Positions 12,776 through 26,300 of a DNA stretch of 64,000 nucleotides are shown here, one piece after another. The position numbers and the translations under genes are program-made. The notes beneath the pieces were generated by a model, which was not told where the DNA came from, did no database searches, and saw only the letters and a program-made list of their open reading frames with translations. The stretch covers positions 35,151,565 to 35,215,564 of the forward strand of contig NC_023755.2 of assembly GCF_000499845.2 (NCBI RefSeq), read 5' to 3'. Source of the DNA: Phaseolus vulgaris (lineage: Eukaryota > Streptophyta > Magnoliopsida > Fabales > Fabaceae). The stretch's first letter is position 1. Every line of letters begins with the position of its first letter.

Positions 12776-13384
12776 TTCTCAGAGGTGAGACTTTAGTAAA
12801 AAGATAACTAAAATGGTGAGGATTAATTTTTAATGAATATTTTTATTTTTGTATTTAGGATGTATATGATTATTTTTTTGAATTTATTAAAACTATTTTA
12901 TAAAAATATTTTTTTCCAAAATAATAAGAATAAGGGAAATAAGATGAGATACTACAAAATACCATCATGAATAGAAAAAAAAATGAAAGTGGAACAACTC
13001 AATGTTTTAGGTTCTTATTTTAAAAACTGGAAAAAAAGGTATTTCTTTACTTTTTCTAAAATTTACTTGGATAAAACGAGTTTTTTATGTATAATTTTTT
13101 TAAATATTAAACGCATTTTAAGAATAAATACAAAGAAAGCATTACGGACCATTTGCTTTGGAAAAACTATCTTTTATTTTTATTTTTGTTTTTAATTATA
13201 GTTACAAAAATGTAAAAGAAAAATATTTATATTATATTTTAAAATATTTGTGCAGGAAATAGTAAAAACAGATTTTTATTTTCTCAACACTATATACAGT
13301 TTTTTGAAGACAGAATGAACCATGTAATAAATTTATAATTAAAAGTAAAGAAAATGAAAGCAGAACCTTAATCTTTCCACAAGG

Positions 13385-13680
13385 TTTGATTAAATTGTAT
13401 TATGGCTATCTTTTTCTTTTAAAGTTCAAGGGAAAGTTTTGCATGGGGTTTTCTTTTTTTCATGGTGTAAAAACAGATAAGTTGAAAATATTTGAAAAGG
13501 TTGTATATAAAATCTATAACTTTTGTTTATTGAAATTAGTCTATTTTTTTATGAAAACTTTTTTAATAGTGGTTATTAAAGTTGATAGTTTGTCATCTAC
13601 TAATACTATTATGATTTGTAAAGTGAAATACAATTTTGTCTTATTACATGAATTCAATTGACTTTTCGTGTTTTTCTTCA
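13385..13680. other. AT-rich DNA with a spurious long frame, no gene
   Basis: The 91-codon open frame at 13386-13661 is rich in F, Y, K and I and has no recognisable motif. It lies between two L1 tails. Confidence 0.4.
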
Positions 13681-13839
13681 CTCACAAGTCTTTTCACATT
13701 TTTCTCCCATATATGTGTTATCATTTTTTCGCTAATGTATAGATTCAAACAATCTACACTTATTCATAACTTGTTTTTTCTTTTTAGATTGATGTCTTGA
13801 TCTCATGCTATGTATATTTTCGATTAAAAACAAGTTATT

Positions 13840-13990
13840 TGTTTTAGGTTGGTCAGGTGTTTGTTTTGTTGTTTGTGAGGGGATGTTGTCTTTTGTTATG
13901 TTAAGTTGAATGTTAGATATTTAAGATGTATAAGGAATTGACCACCCCTGAAATGATTTTTATTTATTTATTTTTTTCTTGTTGATTCAT
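13840..13990 (+). mobile_element. L1 3' UTR fragment
   Basis: GTATAAGGAATTGACCACCC followed by CTGAAATG, repeated TTTATTTA and CTTGTTGATTC matches the L1 tails elsewhere in the window. No ORF2 sequence is attached. Confidence 0.6.
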
Positions 13991-14814
13991 TATGATTCTT
14001 ATTAGAATTCATGAATCTTTTTACATGCATTATAAAGTGAAAGACAATTTCGTCTTATCACATAAGTTCAATTGACTTTTTCTCTCTTTCTTTGCTCACA
14101 AGTCTCTCCACACTTTTCACACGTTACCATTTCTTTGCTAATAAATAGATTCAAACTACCCACAATCTTTTACATCTATATCTATAAATAGTATTCAACC
14201 AAATACAAACACAACTTATATCACACATTTTATACTATAATGTTGCTGTCAAAGCAAAAACTATTCCTCAGTGGATGTGTTTTTTTCCTTTTACAAAACT
14301 GGTGCATTAATCGTTGGTGCTATTTAACACTGCCCCTTGCATTGTTTATGGAAAATTCTCACTGGCTCTAATGTGGGTTTTAGACAACTTTCTTTTAGTG
14401 ATATCGATTGTGGCGTGCATATGAATTTCACTGTTGCCTCCACTTTATATATTTTTTACTATTAAAAATTAAAATTAAGATTTATCTGTATAAATTTAAA
14501 GAATAAAAATATATAACTTTTTATATATACGTTAATTTATAGAAATTATTTCATATAATTTCTTTTCCCTTAACCTTTAATTTAAATATAAATTAATTTT
14601 AACTCAAAAAATAACATTTTTCATTTTTTATTTTTCTTTTAAAAAATTAAAAAATGTACTTAGATACTATGATGTGACGAGAAAAGAAAAAGGATTTGGT
14701 TAAAATTTTGGCAATTTCAATAAAGATCAGTAAAATTACACGCCACCTAGTCACTTATATATAGATATTTGATTTTTTAACTCATTAGATATTTATTAAT
14801 TTAACATATTATAA

Positions 14815-15080
14815 AGTGGATTTTAAATCTAATTCAAGTCGACGTGAGATCTCCAACACACCCTTTACGTCGAGAGTGACAACAGCTCGTGCTGATAAAT
14901 CCAACAAATACTTGTTAGGATAGACTCGAAATGACTTTGATATCATGTTACGAATTGGACTTTAAGCCTAACTCAACTCCATAAAACCGGCTCATAGGAA
15001 TATTGAGGATTGCATCCACTTATATATAATGAAAGATTCTAATCTCTAGTCGATGTGAGATCTCCAACATAACAATTATT
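14815..15080. repeat. Legume dispersed repeat with terminal direct repeats
   Basis: A unit AGTCGACGTGAGATCTCCAA (14837) recurs as AGTCGATGTGAGATCTCCAA (15048). Between them is TTAAGCCTAACTCAACTCCA, then AAAACCGGCTCATA, then GAGGATTGCATCCACTTATA. I recognise this as a repeat very common in bean and soybean genomes. Its class (possibly LTR- or TRIM-derived) is not certain. Confidence 0.6.
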
Positions 15081-15959
15081 TATTAATAATAAAAATTGTA
15101 TTAAATATTAATAATTTTTAATTTATAAAATTATGTTTAATTATTTAATTAATTTAATAATTAATGATTTTTATTTAATGATTTTTTATAAAGAAATAAA
15201 AAAAAAGTTAATTTTGGAAATTAAGATGGTAAACGATCTACGTCAGAGAAGTTATCTTTTGAGGGAACTTTTTGCATGCATGTGGCCACTTCCATAAAAA
15301 AGTAACATTATCTTGAACACTAGGCTACAGAACATCAATTCCTGTTGGTCCCCTGGTATCTACTTCTAAAACAAAAGAAATCAACCATCCAACACATTCA
15401 TAAATCTACAACTTTCTTCCCTTAGATCTCACCTCCTTCATTGCTATTTTCAATCTATCAATTCCTTATCACAATTTCTCCTCTATTAATTCCTCCTCTT
15501 TTTTGTTAATGTTACTGTATTTTAATTCAATTCTTTTTTTTTATGTTTTTTGTGCCTATGAATTTGATTGTTGTAATCATATATATATGATATTTGATGT
15601 TAAAGGAAGATCTGCAAGGTGAAATTTAAATTTAGAAACTCTAAATTCAACCTAAGGATTCATGAAAGTAAGTTTCGTGGTGTATTATATTGAAGGTCTA
15701 GCTAACAGATTTACAAAGAAACCAGACAAACTCGTCATGTTAATTCAATGACTAGTAAAGGTATGTGTGAAACAATATACTTAATTAACTATTTAATTTG
15801 TCTGGTTTCTATTAGTAATAAAGGTATGTACTGAAAAATATATTTAAACTATATTTTGGTGATTTTTAGGAATATTTGTAAGATTAAGGGAAAGAGAAAA
15901 AAAATGTTATGTTTTAAAAATTACTTTAAATTAATCCTTTCTCAAGTAAACTAATCATA

Positions 15960-16560
15960 ATTTCAATTGCAAAGATGTTTTCAATAGAATCCTCACACAA
16001 CAACATAGTATCATCCATAAATTACAATATATCAATCTTTAAGCCCTTGTTATCCACAATGACCCCTTTAAATATGTTTCTTTGCATTGATTGTCTTACT
16101 AGCTTTACAAGACCTTATGCTACAATCAAAAATAGAAAAGGAGGAACTAGGTCGCTTGTCTAAGATCCTTAGAAGGCTTAAATTCCTCAGTAGCTTCTAT
16201 TAATCAATGTAGACACAATAGTGGACTTAATGCATTTTTTTTATCCAATTTATCCACAAAGATCTGAACCATAGTCTTTGCATCATGCACCAAAGGAAAT
16301 CTCATATAACTGAATTGTACGCCTTCTCAAAATCAATCTTAACAATAATACACCTTTTCTCTTAGTTCTAGCCTCCTCAATGGTCTCATTTGCGAGTAGA
16401 ATATCCCTCTACCACCTAGAAAAGGAGATTGCACTAGGTCAATGACCTTGTGGAGGACACTCTTAAGTCTATTTGATAGTAATTTTGCAATAATCTTGTA
16501 CATACATCCAACAAGTGAAATAGGTCTATAATCATCTAGGTTTTGTAGGTTCATTAAAAA
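15960..16560 (-). mobile_element. Decayed L1 reverse-transcriptase fragment, minus strand
   Basis: On the minus strand, 16554-16339 reads [20 protein letters not shown], then [15 protein letters not shown], then SPFLGGRGI. This is the conserved first part of plant L1 reverse transcriptase (DYRPISL...YKIIAK.LA.RL). Downstream (lower coordinates) frameshifted traces of the KG...VDFEKAYD segment remain. There are several stops. Confidence 0.8.
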
Positions 16561-16646
16561 ATTAAGTAAAATCCATTGGAATTAGTATACTATTAAATAT
16601 CAACAAAAAATTTACAAGTTATAAATTTTATACATATACACACACT

Positions 16647-17085
16647 ACAAAAAAAAAGTCATTAAATAAAAACTAATTTTAGAGACTAAAACAATTAGTC
16701 ACTATATTGACTAAATTAGAGATCATTTTATAATCTAAAAAATTATTGGTATCTAAAATAGTTTCTATTATTAATAAAGTAGTTTCTAAATTGGCATCTA
16801 ACTATTAGCTACCAAAGTTTTAGTTACTAACTACTTTTGTTCTAAATTAGTTTCTATTAGTCTTTTAGATATACTAACTTATAATCTAAACTATTAGTAA
16901 CTAAAACTTTGGTAGCTAATTTAGATACCAATTATAAATCATTTTATAATATTTTATTTATAATAGAAATCACATTACATATCAATAATTTTTTACTCTC
17001 CAAATATCTAATTTAGTGAATCGAGTAACAAATTATTTTTTATCTTTAAATTTGATTACTATTTAATGATTTTCTTATATATTTG
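16647..17085. mobile_element. CACTA-type MITE with long inverted ends
   Basis: The left end begins CACTACAAAAAAAAAGTCAT and TAAATAAAAACTAATTTTAG. The right end, read in reverse, gives ATCATTAAATAGTAATC and a similar TAGTTACTCGATTCACTAAATTAG. Subterminal TAGT(C/A)ACTA units occur repeatedly. Inside, TAGCTACCAAAGTTTTAGTT (about 16806) and AACTAAAACTTTGGTAGCTA (about 16895) form perfect inverted arms. Confidence 0.65.
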
Positions 17086-17649
17086 CTGATAAAAAATGTT
17101 ATATATATATATATATAAATATAAATCTTAGTCATCCTAAATAAATACCAAGATACTTATTTATATTATTTACAAATTACCATTAAATACCATAGGATTT
17201 TTACACAAAGAGTCTTTTAAATTCTATCTTCATACAAATTGAAATACACGTTAAAAAAAATATTTGCAACGATAACTCTTAACATTATTACAAATCTGAA
17301 TACATTTGATTAAGTTTAATTGACATGAAATTAAGAATTGATATAATTAAACATATATAATACTATGATTATGAGAGGAACCAATAGTTTTATCAACTCA
17401 CTCCTAAAAAGATAGAAGAGACAATCTATATGTAAATCTGTTGATTTCTATTGTGGTGAACTTAAGGTCTAATTAAGAGACTCTCTTAATAATCTATTTT
17501 AGTTATTTCCTCTTTTAATTTTGCTTTATTGTTTTGTTACTACTTTTTTTTATAAGACAGGGATATATTAATGAAATATACTCAATCTAAATTAATCTTT
17601 GCTTAACCTAATTATCCCAATGGAAACATCATCTTTTATGGTATTTGTT

Positions 17650-18640
17650 ATGTTGTGTATTTTTTGTCAGTATAATAAAAATATTCCAGAGATACCTCAA
17701 TCCTTATTAAAAAAAAACCACCTTAAACTACCTTTCTCCCAAAATCCTTACATAAATAAAAATACATAAAACATAGAAACAACCAACCATAAATTTTACC
17801 ACTAAAACCCCACTACTCATCAAATAAAGTCAAGAAATCATCTACCTAATATTTTTTTATAGATCTCATACATATCAGCGGTTTAAGATACCAATCAGAA
17901 TACGAAAAACTTACAAGGCATACTTTGGTAGTTATCCATGACCAAACTTTTAATTGTATTATTGTGAAGATTTCAATATGATTTATCATACCACTTTTAA
18001 AGATCTTATTCCTATATTTCCACAATTCATATACAACTCATATCCACACGCAACTCCAAATCTGATTAATAATATTGTTCACTCTAAACATCTTAAAATT
18101 TAAAAAATACTTTTTTGACTCCCAATATTATTCACTGCACATGTTTTTTTAGTGTACTTGTAACCCATCAATATCACATAGTCTAAATTCAATTTATGTT
18201 GAACTGAAACATAGTTGGTTTCTACACTGTAATATGATTCAAATAGAACTCTAACACCCTATCAAGATGATTTCATGAATCAATTATTGATTAAACTTAT
18301 AAATATGGCCATTTTGTGGTAGGATTATATTAATTAGAACAGAGCCACTGATAAGGTCTTATCCAAATGGTATAAGGCACATTAATTATACACAAGCAAA
18401 CAACAAAATGCTCTTTAGATTCTATTTCATTTTTACAAAAATCATACCTAATTGAGGTCACAATCATGGGAAGAAACTCTTAGATTTCATTTTGAAGGTA
18501 TATTATATCTATAATTATGGACCAAGCAAAGAGCTAAATTGTTTGAACTGCTAGACTTGACCAAAGGATCATGTCTTTGAATGAGATTGTATGATGCCTT
18601 CAAAGAATAATTCCCTAAAGTATCCATCTTCTAATTTTTT
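17650..18640 (-). mobile_element. Decayed L1 fragment (C-terminal ORF2 and tail), minus strand
   Basis: On the minus strand near 18635-18560, GNYSLKASYNLIQ matches the G.YSVKSAY.LL region of plant L1 proteins. Further on, RYDFCKNEIESKEHFVVCLC fits the zinc-binding C..C..ES..H.F..C segment. The 3' part near 17650-17720 has the L1 tail signature (CCTCAATCCTTATTAAAAAA). Multiple stops. Confidence 0.6.
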
Positions 18641-19339
18641 TTTATAAGTAAAAAGAATATATTAAATAGGAATACTTGTTTTACATTAAAATGCTATACA
18701 AATGTAGATTTGAAAAAATTCTGAATCAATCTATTTAAAACAATCTCTCTAATTTTGTACCATTTTAATAGATGAGTCATCTCCATTCAAACCCAAGAAT
18801 ATCTACATTAAGTATTTATTTTGTTCTCTAATCTTTCAACCATTCAAATAACTTTGTGACATTTGAAGTTATATATATTGCCACTTCTCCACTACAATCA
18901 TTGCTAGCTACAACAAACCTTTTCCTCCTTCCCCACCAAGATAAGGAATAATGTAAGAAAGTTTGTGTATTATTTTTCCCAACCCAATTATCTAACAAAA
19001 AAATCTTTCATTTTTGTTTCCTTAATTAATTATTTTACTAGTGATCAACTTTCTAAGCAAACCTTTATTCCTGAAATATGTATTTTCAGTTTTGCGTCCC
19101 TCAATCATGTTGACTACTTTTTGAAGAATTTGTTGTTCCTCTCCCTATGGCCTTCATTTCACATACTTTGCTACTAATTCCTATTCCATAAAAGTTCCTT
19201 TTCAACCAGTACCCTGCTCTCTTTCTCATTTTCTTAGTAGCCTTAAATTCAAAAGTTCTAGCACTTTCACACCTGCCCTTTTTTTTTACTTACATATACC
19301 CTTTTTCCAATTTACCTTCCATCACCTTTGGCGGATTTA

Positions 19340-19555
19340 TGTTAAAATTTGTTTTGCTTTGTTTTTCTATTCTAATTAGTGTTTGGAACTTTTGGAGATT
19401 AATCTTTCGAAGTTGTTTTTTGGTGTAGTACGGGTAGATATTTTAGTTAGTTTGGTGGTATTTATTTGAAGTTGGCTTTTGTGTACTATGCATAAGGTTG
19501 TAACATCCTGAAATGGTTTCCATTTATTTATTTTGTATTGCTGATAAAAAAATCC
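19340..19555 (+). mobile_element. L1 3' tail, plus strand
   Basis: TTTTCTATTCTAATTAGTGT and TTGGAACTTTTGG match the ORF2 end of the copy at 8160-8190. The 3' UTR ends with TGAAATGGTTTCCATTTATT and GCTGATAAAAAAATCC. Confidence 0.65.
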
Positions 19556-20228
19556 ATTTTCCCACAATAATTAATTTCAAATGTTAATAAGAAAATGAAT
19601 TATACCTTTAAAGTTTTATTTTTTTTTCTAACCTTGAAAAAAAATATTAAAATGGTATTAAACACTTGCTCGATTGCATTTTTACCCATTTCCTATATCT
19701 TTGGAGTTTTGTATGGAAACAAAAAAGTAATAAAAGACAAAAGAGTATAGAAATTGAGAACAGTGATACAAGCTCTGAAAGAAATATGCTTGTTTTTCCA
19801 AGAGAATAACTTGTTCCTCATAACTACAAAAGGTTTACAAGTGCTTACTCATCTATGCTTAGCTAAAGGCAAAGATACTAGAAAGGAAGATCACTAATTT
19901 TGCAATTAAAAAAAGTAACCTTTTCTGCCACTTCTTTTGACTTTTTATTATCATATTTAATGCAAACTACTCCTCTAGAAGTTTATCTTTAACCCTTATT
20001 CACACCATATCACATACTGAAATTAATTAGAAATTTCAATATACTCTTCCCCAATCTTGTATTTCATAATCAAGTTTAATCTTACCATGGTCTCGTGATT
20101 TCATTAAGATCGTCTACCACTCAGTACATATGTTTCAAACATTAATTTTTAGAAAACTTAGAAAAATCAGAAAGAAAATAATGAATTACGCTAAAGTAAA
20201 AAAAGAATATAAGAATAAAACATCTTAT

Positions 20229-21116
20229 TTATTTGTTTGAGTAAAGAGATTCGACATTTGACCATCCAGTTGTCGTGATAACATCTCTTATGGAAGGGAA
20301 AATGCTTAATTCCAGAATCATAGCCTTCAGCGTGTTCTCATCACACCTACAAAAATTGTTGATTAATTCATAGTAATTTATATATTTACATATTGTACTC
20401 TAAATTAAAACAAAAATGTTAGAACCAATTCCCTTGTAAGTTCTACACATATACATAATAATATCAAATTCATGCTTTGCATCCCTATAGCAAATTTCTA
20501 TTGCTACATTGGATCGTCCCAAATGGAGAAAATGTTTGAGATTACAGATATATATAAATTTAAAACACTATGTCTTGAAACAATAAAACAATATATCACT
20601 TTTTCATTACAATGAATGAATAAATAAATTAGAGTATTTGAAGAATACTTCATCCTATTAAAAAAAAGTTACTTTTAGTAATTAAACATACATGTTTCAG
20701 AAAAAAAAAAAAACAGTTTACAATTAAACAATTTCAATTATATTTTGAAGAAAATATTCATTTAGTAAAAAGTTATATTTACAAATTTCCAAAATAATTA
20801 TATATATATATATAATAACTCGTTGGCCAAAGTGGAGTGAGTTAGGATTGGCTTCAAGACTTGAGTTTAACCTGATTCAAGAATCAAGAAGACTTAACTT
20901 GACTCCACAGTTTTAAAATTCTTACATGACTCAGTATTCTACGTACGCTTATTGAAAACAATTCTCACAAGTGTTTCTAAAATGTAATCACTTTTAAGTG
21001 GATAAATATAAATAGATCTCATAGACACTTCTGTTGAATAATATTGCAAATACATATATTTCGAATTAATTAAGCTAACGAACTATAATGATATATTATA
21101 TCAAAATATGATAAAC

Positions 21117-21147
<31 letters not shown>

Positions 21148-21410
21148 CTTTTAAGAAAGTATATTTGCTAATCATAATTTTTTAATGACCTGTATAGTTT
21201 GACTTCCTTATTTAATATGCTTTTAATTTTAAAAACTTTTAGCCTAACTATTTAATTAATATGTTTGACTTTACCTATGTTTGATGTGATTTAGGGGAAA
21301 GCCTCTTATTAGAAAATATTATTAATTGTACAAACAATATTCAAAATAAATCGTAAGAGAAAGGCAAATAGTGCAGCTTACTCGTCCAGCTTCTTGCTCA
21401 TCAGCTTCTG
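20229..21410 (-). CDS. Two coding-looking exons, gene not recognised (possible pseudogene or gene fragment)
   Basis: On the minus strand, a 29-nt exon (21410-21382) lies between a CTAG acceptor and a GTAAGC donor. A second exon (20346-20229) follows a TTTTTGTAG acceptor. Joined in phase they read QKLMSKKLDECDENTLKAMI, then LELSIFPSIRDVITTTGW, then SNVESLYSNK and a stop. The composition is far more protein-like than the surrounding frames. I found no convincing upstream exon and do not recognise the protein. It could be the C-terminal end of a small or broken gene; this is an inference from splice-site fit alone. Confidence 0.3.
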
Positions 21411-21949
21411 CTAGAATAGTTCAATAAGAATATATACTTCAAATTAATACAAATAAGGTCTTTGTATGCATTTTCACTAGAAAAATTAAACCTTTTATGT
21501 TAGTTTTATAAATGTCTTAAAATTAATATAACAAATTTAAATATCATCATAAATTAAAAATTTTATCGATAAACATTTCTCTTCTGAACGCCTTGGATTT
21601 TTCAAATATTGTGTCTGGAATGAAACTGTATAAACATGACCTGACCAAGGTGGGTGGAAATGCAGTGTACGTACACAGAGCAAGCCACATTTCAAAGTTT
21701 CAGTTTCATCAAGTCATAGCTTCTTTCCTAAATAACATTTTTTTTTTCTGTTTAACTAAATTTGATTTAAAAGTCCCTTTTATTTAAAAATGTTCATCAA
21801 GGTGTTACATTATCTTTGTTATTTAGAAGTTATATTTGTTGATTGGGTTCTCTTATTCTTAATTTTAATTTAAACGATTTTTCATCTCAGAGTGATACCT
21901 AAAATTCTTGATTTGTACGTATTCGATTAAAAATTGTTTGAAAAATTTA

Positions 21950-22085
21950 GATTTGTTCAATTTCTTTAAGATCTTTGAGGGAAGCTAGTTATTATGATAG
22001 TTTTATGTTACGAACTTTCCAGTGTTTTATATAAGAATTGAACCACCCTAAATTATATATTTTTTTTTTATCGATAAAAGAAAAA
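21950..22085 (+). mobile_element. L1 3' tail fragment
   Basis: GTGTTTTATATAAGAATTGA then ACCACCCTAAATTATATA and TATCGATAAAAGAAAAA match the L1 tails seen at 8290-8350. No ORF2 is attached. Confidence 0.5.
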
Positions 22086-22849
22086 TAAAATTGATAATTT
22101 GTTGTACATTTATGTATGTAAAGAAGTAGAGACAACTTTTTGTAAATACCTAAATATGTTTGGATTATTTGTAATGTTTTAAATTTTTTTAGGAAATTAT
22201 GTTAATATCATAATCTATTTAAACATATCTAGTTTTACATTTATTTATTATTTTTTTTATAGAAAAAACCTGAAGAACTGTGAGGAAAAATATGAATGTC
22301 CCACGTGTAAGATGGTCACAGGAAAAAATATGAATATGCACAGTAAAATGTCTATTCACTTTGTGCTAAAAAAAAGATGTGCATTCACTTTGCAAATAGT
22401 ACAGCGCAATTGAAACCCCGAGGCAGAAGAAAAGCCAATTTACAATCCTTGCTATTTCCACAGTCCTTCGACGTCATTATTATTACTAACCTTTGTTGAC
22501 TTACTGTGTAATTAACACTCAGAATAATTTGATTTAGACTTGAAGAAGTTGAGGTAGCAGAGATTGTGAAATCAGAATAGACTTGAAAAAGGTTTATTGA
22601 AAAGAAGGGGGAAAAAGTGGTAACAAAAACTAGTGATGAACAATATCAAAGTAACCAATAACTAAATAGATTTGATAGAAATAAAAATAGTAAGTAAGGG
22701 GTTGAATAAGAAGTAGTAATAGAAAGAAAAAAATGAAGTAAAATTGAGTAGTAAAGTAAGAGAAAAGAGAAAAGAGAAAAGAGAAGAGAGTAGTAGATAG
22801 GTATTTTGTCTGTGATGATCTGATCTGATAGGATGTTAAACATTCTGAG

Positions 22850-23396
22850 CATTAATATCTCGCCCCCCTCGTCCGCTACAGAAAGGCAGAGAGGTTAGAG
22901 AGAATGGGTGACTCCCACCCACTCATTTTCACAATCATAACACATCCAACCCCGCACACCTTCTTTCCCCACTCTCTGCTTCTCTGTCTTTCACAAACGC
23001 GCACATAAAAACACACACACCAAACATTTTCACACTTCCCATAATCCATCTTTTCTTCATAATTCTAAACTGTCACTAATCCCACTCAACTTCACTGGTT
23101 TTCCCCGACCAGAATAGTCCCATCCTAACCATTCAGATTTTTGTACACCTCTTCTCTCTCTCTCTCTCACTCACACAAACACACACTCTCTCTCCGCATT
23201 AAAAAAAATAATAATAATACCAAAGTTTCTTTTCTTTATTTAACCTTTATGATTCTCTGTCTTATATTCTTCTGGGTCTTCTGTAAATCCTTGATCTAGC
23301 TTCTTCGCTTTGTTTTCAGTCAAGGAATTCTCCTCTCTGATCTGCCTATAAATCTACTAAGCAAAAACGAAGGACAGTCACAATTTTTTTTAAAAA
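22850..23396 (+). promoter_or_regulatory. Promoter and 5' UTR region of the YABBY2 gene
   Basis: The 550 bp before the start codon are pyrimidine-rich, with (CT)n runs at 23152-23170 and 23188-23194 and CACACA tracts. This is common in plant core promoters and leaders. No TATA box or transcription start could be fixed with confidence. Confidence 0.45.
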
Positions 23397-26300
23397 ATGT
23401 CAATGGACATGATGGCAGCCGAACGTGTTTGTTATGTTCACTGCAACTTCTGCAACACCACTCTAGCGGTACAGTTTCTGAATTCTCTCTTTTCTCTCTC
23501 TCTCTTTTTCCCTGAATTCTTCTAAGCTTGTTTGTTGTTATTATACCATGTGTTTCACCAGCTAATAATTTGTCGATACCGGTTTTCTGTATCTCTTGAA
23601 TCGAGATCATGAAAGCAAAGAATTGAAGAAGGGTCACTTCCCCAAGGAGTTGAAATTGAAATCCATCATTGAAGTGAATTTCTTGGCTGGAATGTACTTA
23701 GATCAAGAATTAGTTGACTCCCATCTTATATTTTATGGGAAAGTGTAACTGGGTTTTTGTCCATAACCTCTATTTTTTGTGATAAAAAGTTCAGCTTTGG
23801 TTCTCGTGAGTAATAGCAGAAGACAATTATTAAACTAGAAACCCAGAAGCTTTCAATAATTGTAAGGCACAGACTGATTTTGAAAGGTGAAAGGCAATTT
23901 GTAAGCCTGAATGAGATGTTTTTCAAACAAAACGCATATACCCAAAACAAAATTTGAGGGCTGTGAAAAGGTAGGGCTACTCCCAGGAGTTAGGGTTCTT
24001 GGAATATAAGGAGCCCTTTCCCCTCTTTTTATTCTTTTCATTTAATTTTTCATTAGGATATATATAGCATCGTATGATCTCACTTGCTATATATGTTATG
24101 TTGTATAAAAAGTCAACCGTTGTCTTAATTTATCAGTTCTTTTTGTTTCTTGTTTTCTTTGTGAGAAGTACTAACAGCTCATAAAATGAAATCTATACAA
24201 ATCTATGTGGTGATTTCTCTTTCCTCAGTCCACTTCGCTTGATTCCTTTTCACTGAGGAGTGATGAAGTTGAAGGTGGTGTATTCTGTTCATCATGATTT
24301 GCCAGTGAAGCGTCATTTTTTGATGATCAAGGTTTTTTCACAATTTCAGACTTGTTGCTACCTTTTAAGTACTGAGACAGTGTCCTCTCTTTCTTTCTAC
24401 AAGAACTTGTGGCGATTATGACGTCCAGACAAATCCATTTACGCACCAGAAAATGCCATGCTCTCTCTCTCTCTCTCTTTTTTTCCTTTACCTTTCTCTC
24501 CTTTCATCATAATATCTCTGTTGAGTTACTCCTTTTGAGAAAGCATTATCTTTCTTTCTTTCTCTACTCCGATCTTGACACTGCACAAGGAGCAGTAAAT
24601 TTAATCTGCTTCATGATGATGATCACTTTTCTTTAATCATATCTGTTTGGTAGCAGTAGTGGTTAACGGTGTTTTTGTGTTTTAATTTCATTTTCATGGT
24701 TTCCGTTCCAGTCATGTCATTTTCATCTTTCTCTTTCTCTTTCTCTCTTTCCTCCTCGATCACTATGAGCTACAATGTCTATCTTTTTTTATCTTACCTT
24801 GCAGTGTCAGCAAAAAAGTGAATGGAGACATTGTGAGAGTGCTAACTTTTAAATTTGCTATGTCAGTTGCTCAGCTTCCTGCTAACATGTAGTATTCAAT
24901 ATGCTAGCTGCACTAACTTGCTCTCGCTCATAATGAAAGAGAAAAGAATCTCTCTCTCTCAACCTCACCAACCAATTTGTTTTCTTATTGCAATGCTGGT
25001 GCTTCGAACCAACTTTCCATTGAATGTGATAGCTTCAATTCTCCAATATATATAAATACTTTAACATCGACAAGTGTGAAGCTCTGAAACTATAATTTGG
25101 TTATGGCGATGGTCCAAACATTTATGTACGAAACAATTTAAAGCACTCAGAATTCCAATTCATTTTACATACCCTTCTTCAATTCCCTTGTGTTTCTAAG
25201 AGAGACACATTAAAATTACATATTCAGCTTACTTAGTTTCTAGATAATGCCTAGTGAAATTGAAAGTGATAATATTTGTTTGCCTTTTGCATTCGAAAAT
25301 GGGTTTTGGCAGGTTAGTGTTCCATGCAGCAGTTTGCTCACCATAGTTACAGTTAGATGTGGACACTGTGCCAATCTGCTATCAGTTAACATGGGAGCAT
25401 CACTTCAACCTTTTCCTTCTCAAGAAACTCAGGTACATATTTCAAAACCCTCCTGAATCTTTCCTTATTTCCATCTTCTTCATTTTGCACTCTTTTTGCT
25501 GAGTAACTTCTGGACTTCACATATTTGTGTGTGTGTTTTCTCTTAGCATTTTTCTACCGTTGCTAAGTTACAGAGACAGCACCTAAGTGTTCAAGAAGCA
25601 TGCAGCAAGGAACTGGGATCATCATCAAAATGCAAATCATTTGAGTCCGACCATGAGCAACCAAGGATTCCTCCCATTCGTCGTGAGTCACACACACTCT
25701 ATTTTATCTCATTAATTCTTGTTTAGCTTTAGGCATACATAAATACATAAGTTAATTTGAATGAACAACATGGGTCCTATAGCTAGGCCAGCCTGAAGTT
25801 TTCCGTTATACTCTCTCAGAAGGTTTGAGAACACAAAGATTTTGAAACTACGTTATGCCACAACTGGCACAAGTTAATTAATGTAACCAAGCAGAACACT
25901 ATATGCCATCATTGAGGCCACATTGTTAAGCTCAGTTTTTCATGAGAGTGGGCGTCCATCTTTCTGAGTATCAAGTTTTTTGTGGTACAAAGATACCCAA
26001 TTTGGCCTATATTTTCTTCATCTCTATTTAAGTGTCCCCAACCAGATGGTGACCTTTCGCAACAAATTGACCCATCCTTAATTGACTGCAATCATGTTGT
26101 GCCCTAGCTACATATACATCTCAACACTATGCTTGCAAATATGCAAATTCTTTGTACATTTTACAGCTACAAAGTTACAACTTTTTAGTTATGTTTATCA
26201 TAATCACTTAATTAATCAATCAGTTAACACGTGCACAGTATGTGGCTTAAAATATACACACCTTTTCGCGTCAGATTATTGATTTGATTAGTCATAATTA

